Shown here: piece after piece, positions 56,046 to 64,000 of the stretch | How positions within the stretch are numbered: the first letter of the stretch is position 1 | How the letters are laid out: each line of letters opens with the position of its first letter | NCBI RefSeq assembly: GCF_024679095.1 | Contig: NC_066516.1 | Span: forward strand, 400,597-464,596 | Origin: Eriocheir sinensis | Lineage: Eukaryota > Arthropoda > Malacostraca > Decapoda > Varunidae | Length of the DNA stretch: 64,000 nucleotides | Direction: 5' to 3' | Position numbers and translations under genes: made by a program | Notes under the pieces: model-generated | The model's input: the letters and a program-made list of their open reading frames with translations, nothing else | What the model was told of the DNA's origin: nothing | Databases searched by the model: none

Positions 56046-56546
56046 AGAGAGAGAGAGAGAGAGATTTATAGATTTACATAGAAAATCAGACCACACAGAC
56101 CCATGGTCCAGACTTGGTGGTCTGTCCTTAAACCTAAGTGATTTTACATTAATCAGAAGACTCCAAAACGTTGCACTTCTACTCTAGTTGATATTAAGTT
56201 GAAGGAAGTGACGGTCGAGCTTATTTTTAAAGGAGTCAATCGTGTTACACTGGACCACTGACGGTGGAAGCTTATTCCATTCTCGCACTACAACGTTGGT
56301 GAAGAAAAATTTGGTGCAGTCTGAATTTACTTGTCTACATCTGAGTTTTACGCCATTGTTCCTCGTGCGCAAAGTGTCATCGATCATAAACAATGTTGAT
56401 CTGTCTACATTCGTGAAACCATTAAGTATTTTAAAACATTCGATCAGTTTTCCTCGGAGGCGACGTTTCTCAAGAGAGAACATGTTAAGGGTAGAAAGCC
56501 TTTCTTCGTAGGATTTGTTGCGCAAGAGAGAGAGAGAGAGAGAGAG
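56046..56546 (-). pseudogene. CR1-type LINE, 3' end (copy f), bracketed by (CT)n
   Basis: On the minus strand, after CTCTCTCT (56523-56546) the frame reads NKSYEERLSTLNMFSLEKRR, GKLIECFKILNGFTNVDRST, TKFFFTNVVVREWNKLP and IDSFKNKLDRHF, stop at 56184. A 3' tail of about 120 bp ends ATGTAAATCTATAAATC and continues as CTCTCTCT (56046-56064). The C-terminal CR1 tail is unbroken for about 110 codons. The same CT motif in the same phase flanks both ends. Confidence 0.88.
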
Positions 56547-57809
56547 AGGGGTGCCACTATTTTTTTTTTTTGCGTGTGTGTGCATTTGTGCGTGTATGTG
56601 TGCTTTCCCGTATACCTGGCATCCCTTTTATTCACCTGTCGCGGGGCCTCAAACACGTCCCTGGACCCGGAGAGTGGGGGAGGGGGGGGGGAGGAAGGGA
56701 TAGACGAACCACCACGACAGGAGACTCACAGGAACTCGAATAAAAAAAAGTAAAAAAGGTGGCCATAAGAGGTTGGTGCCTTCCCCGAAAAGTCATTAGG
56801 TAGGAGGATTTCACGGAACCCTTCAGATGGCTATATTTTTCGCTAGCTCAGGTTGGTAGCACACTGGCTGGCTCGGGGGCTGCCTGGTTGGTTGGCTGGC
56901 TGGGTTAATGGTTGGCTGACTGTGATTTAAGCTGGTATGGTCGGTGGAGAGCTGACTGATCCCAACTGGGTGGGGTTTTCCTTGCTTGCTCTACGATTCG
57001 GTGGCTGTTTGACTCTGTTTTATTTTCGGGGGTGGTTAGAGGGGGCTGTTTTGCTGGTTGACTGACTGACCTGATTAGATGAGGGATTGACTGGGTATCT
57101 AGATAGCTAGCTATCCAAATGAGTATTGGACTTGCATCCTGATTTGGTGGCTGGCTGGTGACTAAATGTTTTTATACCTGTCTTTTTGGTTGAATGACTG
57201 GCTGTCTGTGGGGGTGGCTGAAAAGAGAACTGGCTAGCTTAGGGGGTGGCTGATTGGATGGATGGTGGGGTGATCGGCTGAGTGGTTGGTTGGGCGACTG
57301 GCGGACTGGCTGAGTGAGTCGCTGCCTCGTTGGATGAGTGCGGGTGGCGAATTTGCCTGCCGCTTATCCCTTGCAGTACCTGTGGAAAGTTTATCGAGAT
57401 ATTTTCGCATTCGGTCCGTTTTTCTCTGTTTTGATGTACTACAAAAAAAAATAGTGTGCTCCACGATTTCTTGTTTTAATGCATATTTTTTATCTTCATT
57501 TTTCTTTTTACTTTGTTGACTTATGATAAGTTGCGTTTTTTTTTCTTTTTACTTTATATGAAGAACTGTTTTATTTATCGTGATGCTCGTTATAAATGAT
57601 TTCTTTCTTTAAAGTATAACTGGGTTACGAGATTGTCGTTTAATATAGTTTTGCTCGTTGTTTTCTGTGTCTCGGTTAATTTATAACAGACATCCATCCG
57701 TTGTTTGTTAGGAACTTTGTGCGGTGCTCGTATTGCTGCTTCGTGTAAGGAAAAATTTGGTCGCAAGAAAGGAAACGTTATTTCTTCATCAGCGTATCAA
57801 ACTTCTTTC

Positions 57810-57812
<3 letters not shown>
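56547..57812. other. GGCTG-rich degenerate DNA, no gene recognised
   Basis: From about 56840 to 57310 the plus strand reiterates GGCTGGCTGG, TTGGTTGGC and GACTGACTG at irregular spacing, which looks like a decayed tetranucleotide-based repeat. The remainder is AT-rich. Confidence 0.45.

Positions 57813-57855
<43 letters not shown>
57813..57855. repeat. (CT)n microsatellite
   Basis: About 21 CT units. Confidence 0.95.
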
Positions 57856-57859
<4 letters not shown>

Positions 57860-58328
57860 CCATGACCTACATCGTCTTTACATTCCTCCATTACCTCTTT
57901 TATACTCTTTTTCCTCCCACTTGTCTACCTTCCTCCTCTCCACTATCTTTCCCTTCCTCCCCTCTCGATCAACTCTTCCTCTTCTGCCCTTCATCTTTAC
58001 CTCCACTCAATGCCTCTCCTCCATCATCTCTTCACGGTGGTTCCCTCATTTTTCCTTTCCTCCTCCTCGTCCTTCTCCACCACCATTACTCGAGGGGCGG
58101 AGGAGAAAGAGGAGGAGGAAGAGGAGGAGGAGGAGTGAGAGGAGTGTGCCTTCCTAGAAACACTGACACATATCGGCGCCTTCACAGTATATTTTCTGTT
58201 TCTCTCTTCTTCTTTTACTCCTTTACTTCTCTTACCCTTTTACTTTCTTTGTCCTCTTTCTTTCTTTATATTTGCATTTGTTTTTTTTCTTCATTTCCCT
58301 CTGTTCCTTTCCTTTTGTTGTTCATTGT

Positions 58329-58582
<254 letters not shown>

Positions 58583-58795
58583 TCATTACAAACAGTTCTT
58601 GAAAAGGTAAATAATGGCCAGACCTGTCAGTCCCTCTCCTCTTCACTCTATCATTCTCACTCCTCCTCCTCCTCCACCTCCTCCTCCTCCTCGCGTTATT
58701 GGTATTGTTTGACTTAACTTGGTGAGGAACAAACACCAAATCGCTCTTGTCTGGCGTAATTTGACTAATAATCCAGTTAATATACGTTATGCCGC

Positions 58796-58799
<4 letters not shown>

Positions 58800-58888
<89 letters not shown>

Positions 58889-58898
58889 CCCCCCCCCC
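58800..58898. repeat. (CT)n-(C)n microsatellite
   Basis: (CT)n to 58886, followed by a run of about 13 C. Confidence 0.95.
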
Positions 58899-59083
58899 AG
58901 CGTCTCCTCTCCATTCCCCATCTATCGTATCATCCTTAATTAACACAATCTTTCCTCTTTCTCCTCGTCATCCCCCTCACGTGCCTCCCCTTCTCCACAT
59001 CCTCTCGCTACCCCTGCCCTGCTTTATCGCGCTTATTCTTCCACACGATCCTTGTAAAAGTTCTGCTGAGCATGTCAGTATGG

Positions 59084-59087
<4 letters not shown>

Positions 59088-59179
<92 letters not shown>

Positions 59180-59196
59180 ACACACACACACACACT
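59088..59196. repeat. (TG)n-(GA)n-(CA)n microsatellite
   Basis: (TG)n to 59122, (GA)n to 59175, then (CA)n to 59196. Confidence 0.95.
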
Positions 59197-59342
59197 TCAT
59201 GAAGAAGAGAAAGTCACGGAGATCTGCCCAGTTGTCCCAAGCTTTATTTTCGTGTGGGTGAGTCTTGGTGGCCGTGCTTAGCGCTGCGCACGCGTAACTC
59301 TCGTACTGGCTGGCTCGTACTCGTACTGCCGCCACACCTTCC

Positions 59343-59430
59343 TGCCCCGCCAGAGAATTTGCACCTCCCCTGTCCACCTGCATGCCCCGCCAGAGAATTT
59401 GCACCGCCCCTGTCCACCTGCATGCCACGT
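59343..59430 (+). repeat. 40 bp tandem duplication
   Basis: TGCCCCGCCAGAGAATTTGC...CTGTCCACCTGCA occurs at 59343 and 59383 with one mismatch, and a third copy starts as TGCCACG at 59423 before a T run of 20. Confidence 0.9.
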
Positions 59431-59499
59431 TTTTTTTTTTTTTTTTTTTTACAAACGGAAATGGAAGGAAGCTCATATCTAAACATGAAAATAACATCC

Positions 59500-60480
59500 C
59501 CAACTTGACGATGCCATAAAAAAGAATAGTCAAATTTTGTTCTACAGGTGTTTTGATACTCCGACGCCTACACTACACGCACAACCTCTTCCATCTTCTC
59601 TCCGCTTGGTTATCTCTCACCTGTCTAAGCTCTTGCTCCATTTGTTTAATGTGTCTTCAAGTGTGTCCCCTCATGTGTTACCTGTCCACGCGCCTGCCAC
59701 ACGCCTCACCTCCTCCACTTCCTTCTCACTTGCTTACAACCATAGCTGTCCACGCCTCTCCACACATGCTTGCTTCATCTGTCCAGTCTGTCCACGCATG
59801 TCTTACCTGTCCATCTTAACTCACCTGTCAACCTGACTTCGCATGCTTGCCTGCTTCCTCACCTGACCGAATATCTTAACTGCCGGCATCCCCCCCCTCC
59901 TCTTCCTCACCTGCCCAGCTCTCATGTCCGCCTACCTGAAGGCTTAATTGAAACACCCACGAACCGTCACGCTGCCTTGCCCAATGGAGTCATGGAGGAC
60001 GCTGACCGCGAGACAACCCAAGTTACCCAACTCCCGCACGCAACACTCCTCATGATCCGTCAGTTACTATCCGTCTCTCCGTTTGTCTGCCCGTTCGTCT
60101 CTGTCTCTCTGCCCGTCTCCGTCTGTCCGCCAGTTGGTGATTGTGCATCCGTTTCTGTCCGTCCATCCGTCCTCTCATAAAAAAGAGGCACCGTGCCACC
60201 ATCATCACTGCTGCTATACCCCACGACAACCACAGTACCACCACTACCACCATTAAGCAATATGACTGGCCACCAGGAGAAGGTCAACAGTTACTTGTCA
60301 CAGTTATTCAAGCGACCTTCATATTGCTCGGCGCCTGGCTGACGAAGACCCACACTATACACGGTACTCGGCGCCATGATGACGGTCAAGCCCAAGCCCA
60401 AGTCACACACCCAGCCACCTCTCAGAGCCCCAAGTTTACGCTCTATACTTCCCGCATTCCAACGGGGTATGTAATATAAG
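59500..60480. repeat. C/T-rich degenerate repeats (CACCTGTCC and CCGTCTCTGT motifs)
   Basis: CACCTGTCCACGC, CTGTCCATC and CTCCACACATGCTTGC recur irregularly at 59610-59870. CCGTCTGTCC/CCGTCTCTGTC recur at 60060-60170. 60180-60480 is more complex but has no recognised gene. Confidence 0.45.
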
Positions 60481-60529
60481 AATACGGAGGTTCATCATCA
60501 CTCGTGAGGGGGGTGACACACTTATTTTT

Positions 60530-60850
60530 CGTCGTGCTAATGTTACCCTCGCCCTCGCCGTGTTCATGGTACCCTACCTGTATTCATGTATCGTAACCTT
60601 CGTTCTCGCCGTGTTGATGTTACCCTCGCCCTCGTGTTAATGTTACTCACGTTATCCTCGCCTTCGACCCGTTAATGTTGACCTCGTCCTCTGTATTAAT
60701 GTTACCCTCGCTCTCGCCGCGTTAATTAATGTTACCCTCGTTCTCGTGTTTAAGTTATCCTCGTTCTCCGTGTTAATGTTATCCTCGGCCTTGTTGTATT
60801 TTGGATGTCCTCGCTTCGCCGTGTTAAATGTATTTCTCGTCCTCGGAAGT
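60530..60850 (+). repeat. degenerate ~30 bp minisatellite
   Basis: GTTAATGTTACCCTCGCCCT and variants (GTTGATGTTACCCTCGCCCT, GTTAATGTTGACCTCGTCCT, GTTAATGTTATCCTCGGCC) recur about ten times at 25-45 bp spacing with CTCGCCGT linkers. Confidence 0.75.
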
Positions 60851-60999
60851 CCTGAACACTGTATGGCTTGATCCCGTGTTTAATCAAATTATTTTTTTCT
60901 TATTGCGCACGTAAAGACGGTTCGGTCGCTCATTGGCACACCTGCCTTACCGCTGCTAAATCCGTCCACGTGTTCAGCATCAGCCCGTTTCGTCCGCCA

Positions 61000-61250
61000 C
61001 TCCCCTCACTCACTCTCCCCACCTCACACTACTCCGTACAACTCACATATACTCCCCACACCTTACACATTCACGCTCCACACTTTACACTCTCTCCCCA
61101 CACCATACACACACTCTCCACACCATACACACACACTCCCCACACATCACACACTCACCCCCTAGCTCACACATTCATTCTCCATACCTTACATACTCAC
61201 GCCCATCTCAAACACCCCACACAAACACAAAATCACTCCCCAGTCCCCTC
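61000..61250 (+). repeat. degenerate CACACTCCCCACACC minisatellite
   Basis: ACTCCCCACACCTTACACAT, TCTCCCCACACCATACACAC and ACACTCCCCACACATCACAC recur at about 20-25 bp spacing. Confidence 0.7.
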
Positions 61251-61254
61251 ACAT

Positions 61255-61400
61255 GCAGAGACACGCCAGTCCTCGTCGACAGACCGACTTGGTCGGCTAG
61301 ATTTCGATCGCCGATAGAGTCGGTCTGTCGGCTTTGCCTTTGGCAAAGGCCCGTGCTCCCTCTGGCCAGAGGGAGCAATCTCCCCCCCCCCCCCCCCCCT
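61255..61400 (+). repeat. hairpin-containing dispersed repeat, copy 2
   Basis: GAGACACGCCAGTCCTC, the GACAGACCGACT...AGTCGGTCTGTC stem, GCCTTTGGCAAAGGC, and TGCTCCCTCTGGCCAGAGGG AGCA, then ATCT and a run of C. It is almost identical to 13313-13395, and its final two hairpins match the 3' module of the SINE-like array at 13441-14645, which links the two features into one family. Confidence 0.8.
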
Positions 61401-61809
61401 CACATGCCAGTCCTTCGCTCCACCGCGCCTGGCCGAGAGCAACGCAGGATCGAAGGACGAGGAAAATAATGCAGTACGTGGAAATTAACTATTCTTGAGT
61501 GTGACGCTATCGGAAGCCTGAAATAGATGTGGATATTGAAAACCCCACACAGTGCACAATTTTTCCTTAGCCACATCATTCCTTTTCATCGTTATCGATT
61601 CCTGCCCTCCCTCATACGCCCTCCCCACGTGTTGTCGGCGATGTCATGACGCTCAGAAGAGCCTCGAGCCTCTAGCCCTAGTGTGTGTGTGTGGGGGTGC
61701 TGGGGGTCGGGACTGACGTCACTATGTAATGAGAAGCTGACCACATACAAACAAGCAACACCACGCCTCACTCAGATACATTATACTAACAAGCGGTGCT
61801 GCTGCTACT

Positions 61810-61810
<1 letters not shown>
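61401..61810. other. non-coding DNA, nothing recognised
   Basis: Mixed sequence with a short GT/G run at 61681-61715. Confidence 0.4.

Positions 61811-61852
<42 letters not shown>
61811..61852. repeat. (CT)n microsatellite
   Basis: About 21 CT units. Confidence 0.95.
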
Positions 61853-61856
<4 letters not shown>

Positions 61857-63030
61857 AAGTCTCTTAATAGTCATAATCGAATATCCCTCAGAGCGGGCAC
61901 CTGTGACTGGCGAAGTCTGACAAGTAGTATAAGTTTAAGAAATATGCGACGCTCAACATTAATTTTGCCGACCACACAAGGTTGAAAACTCATTTATCAC
62001 CGAGTAAGACAGGTTTTGCCTTCACTAAGAACAGTGTAAAATTGCGGTGTGGTGGAATTAATGGCAAATACCCTTCAGCATAAACCAAAGGCAAACTCTT
62101 CAAGTAAGAAAAACATGAAAGATGACGAAATGTGCTGAATCGAACCAAAAGTATGCAAAGCGTCGAAGTTTGGGGTGGACGGTCACAAGGGACATTTTGC
62201 AACCTCGAGGTAGAGGGTAAAGAATACGGAGTTATAATTATCTTTTCTTGAGTGAATACACATTACTTCCATATATGAAGCACGCTGTTAATATTATTCC
62301 CTATTAGTGTCACACTACTAAATATGGATAACTCGCAGCGTGGAAAGGCGAAGCTTTCTCTTTCGGGGAAGATCAGATAGTGTAAGGAGTAATTTTAGTC
62401 AGCATGAGTTGGACGTTGCATTTCTTCAAGAGTTGCCACGACAGCGGATATCCAGTGGGTCATTTCAAAGTCACTCATGAAACTTTAAGGCACTTCTGAC
62501 ATTCCCAGTCGATATTTTCGCGGATTATCTACCACCGATGTGACAGCAAGTAGTGTGACGGAAAAGTAGCCTCATATAATAAGAAATACTTTCTCATGGC
62601 AGAATAAATTTACTGTTGCTTTGGCGTATTGGTGGCTTAACTAACATGCTACACATTGATACTATGTTGTCCGTATGTTTGTATGTAGGCTATTAGGATT
62701 CTCTCGGCGGTATCATCAGTCAAGCTCTTCCCTCTTCGTCGAAGCGTCGCTTAGAGAGTGTGTTTCCGTTAAGAGGTATTATCAAACCCTACTTTCTCTT
62801 CCCCCTTCGAAGCTATCTTTCCGTGTAGTGTTGGTACTACTGCAAATCAAACAAACGTGGAAAACCGAAACATTAATGCATTTTAGGTACATTTCTATAA
62901 TGGAAAATACTGTGTGGCAAATACTTATGTAAACAGTGCTTGATACAGTGACATACACTCTATATAGCAGAAAATTTACATTGATGTATTTAATTGGTTG
63001 GTACCCGTGGCAATGTTTGTTTCGCTACTC
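61853..63030. other. unique-looking DNA, no gene recognised
   Basis: Ordinary AT-balanced sequence. Open frames (for example 62675-62932 plus, 61990-62202 minus) are short and contain no known motif. Confidence 0.4.
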
Positions 63031-63254
63031 AACTCGTCCCGTCACCTGTGGGCGGAGCTTAGGAGACCTCATTAGAATAAACTTTTTATTTTCTTTATTC
63101 TCCTCCTGTTCCATGAGACCTCTTTCTATCTTCGTTATTTCTCCCTTGTAAATATATTTTCAACTAGCTTTAGAGCTCCTATAAGTGGGTGGAAAATGGT
63201 AATCTATGTTGCTTTGCTTTGCTTAAGCTCCACCCACATGTGACGTCACGAGTT
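63031..63254. mobile_element. 224 bp candidate MITE with 33 bp inverted repeats
   Basis: AACTCGTCCCGTCACCTGTG (continuing GGCGGAGCTTAGG) at 63031-63063 is matched inversely at 63222-63254, read as AACTCGTGACGTCACATGTG then GGTGGAGCTTAAG. About 28 of 33 positions agree. Target duplication is not evident and no coding sequence is present. Confidence 0.6.
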
Positions 63255-63843
63255 TGGAGATTGGCTGTGGGAAGCCCAGCACGGAGTACCACATACCACC
63301 AAATACTCATGCTGACTTGGGAAACATGCGCCCGGAGGCCGTAGCCTGTCAGTCCGTCACTTTAAAATTCATCCCAGCAATCTTCATGCTCATGGTTCGA
63401 AGTGCCAGCCCTACAAACGCTCAAAAAATAGAACTGTTGTGAATAGTTGAGACTGAAGGGCGGGGCGTGCTGGCTGGGAGGTGTGTTCCAGTGTTGGCTT
63501 AAATTATCATTGGAACCGTGAAGTCTTGAATAAACAGAAAAACATTGTTTCTCGCATTGTATGACTATATATAAGGCTTAGAAAATTTAAATTGTTCTTA
63601 TACCCAATTAATAATAGAGCAACAAGGAAAAATGTTGTAATAAAGCATTAAATTTGCGAAAATACTGGCGACAGAGCTGGCCTTCACCTCCTCTTCGTCA
63701 AGAGAGATAATTAGTTCATTTCTTTCCCGCTCTCCGCTTCGCGCGCTGCATCAAAGACACTCCTCGTCACTGATAATACCGTGTGGTCCACGAAGCCTTG
63801 TTTCCTCGCGGGAAGGGGGAAGAGATAGATTGAGAATCCCGGC
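63255..63843. other. unique-looking DNA, no gene recognised
   Basis: No supported feature. Confidence 0.4.

Positions 63844-63908
<65 letters not shown>
63844..63908. repeat. (CT)n microsatellite
   Basis: About 32 CT units. Confidence 0.95.
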
Positions 63909-63911
<3 letters not shown>

Positions 63912-64000
63912 CTTAATTACTAACACGGTTAAAGACAGAGTGAGGTAGCTCTAATTATTCACACGTTTTGTCTTCGGGACCACCTGCAGTCCGTCCCGTG

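Noticed and set aside
60530..60850. CRISPR-like array
   Set aside because: Repeats are imperfect, spacing is irregular, there are no unique spacers of constant length, and the sequence is eukaryotic.

Overview
This is eukaryotic nuclear DNA from an animal, most likely an arthropod and probably a decapod crustacean. I infer that from the extreme load of microsatellites (roughly a tenth of the window by hand tally), many 5'-truncated CR1-type LINEs, a Jockey-like LINE, tRNA-derived SINEs, a PIF/Harbinger DNA transposon and several small inverted-repeat elements. There are no bacterial operons, ribosomal RNA genes or CRISPR arrays, and I found no intact host protein gene. Every protein domain I recognise belongs to a mobile element or is a fragment.

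Layout. 1-12.8 kb: microsatellites, purine-rich and pyrimidine-rich low-complexity DNA, a Myb/SANT-like coding fragment (5.5 kb), a hAT-like end (6.1 kb), a candidate inverted-repeat element (7.5-8.1 kb) and a tRNA-derived SINE (9.7 kb). 12.86-16.4 kb: a rearranged PIF/Harbinger transposon whose MADF-like gene (+) and HARBI1-like transposase (-) converge on an internal deletion; it also carries a GC-rich array of SINE-like units. 18.1-18.7 kb: a degenerate ~145 bp tandem repeat. 19.4 kb: a SINE inside (AC)n. 20.0-20.45 kb: a MITE with TA target duplication. 22.3-27 kb: two Jockey-like LINE copies with three nested DNA elements. 28.9 kb: a tRNA-Val-derived SINE with a perfect 13 bp target duplication. 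29.4-30.0 kb: a 538 bp imperfect inverted-repeat element. 31.3, 33.7, 44.9, 46.6 and 56.1 kb: CR1-type LINE pieces. 36.0-37.1 and 48.5-49.2 kb: two copies of a zinc-knuckle plus restriction-endonuclease-like retroelement protein, each embedded in (TAG)n. 50.0-52.4 kb: a third Jockey-like LINE copy in reverse orientation, carrying the same MITE at the same site. 52.5-64 kb: SINEs, microsatellites, degenerate minisatellites and a small inverted-repeat element at 63.0-63.25 kb.

The main pattern I see is that many of the retroelements have the same microsatellite motif, in the same strand phase, on both sides: (TAG)n for both endonuclease-protein copies, (CT)n, (TCC)n and (CTA/CTC)n for three CR1 copies, (TA)n and (AC)n for two SINEs, and (TG)n/(TA)n for one Jockey-like copy. 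That suggests insertion into simple repeats, as is known for some non-LTR elements. The elements also time one another: one Jockey-like copy has an empty site that defines the TAA target duplication of the MITE found in the other two.
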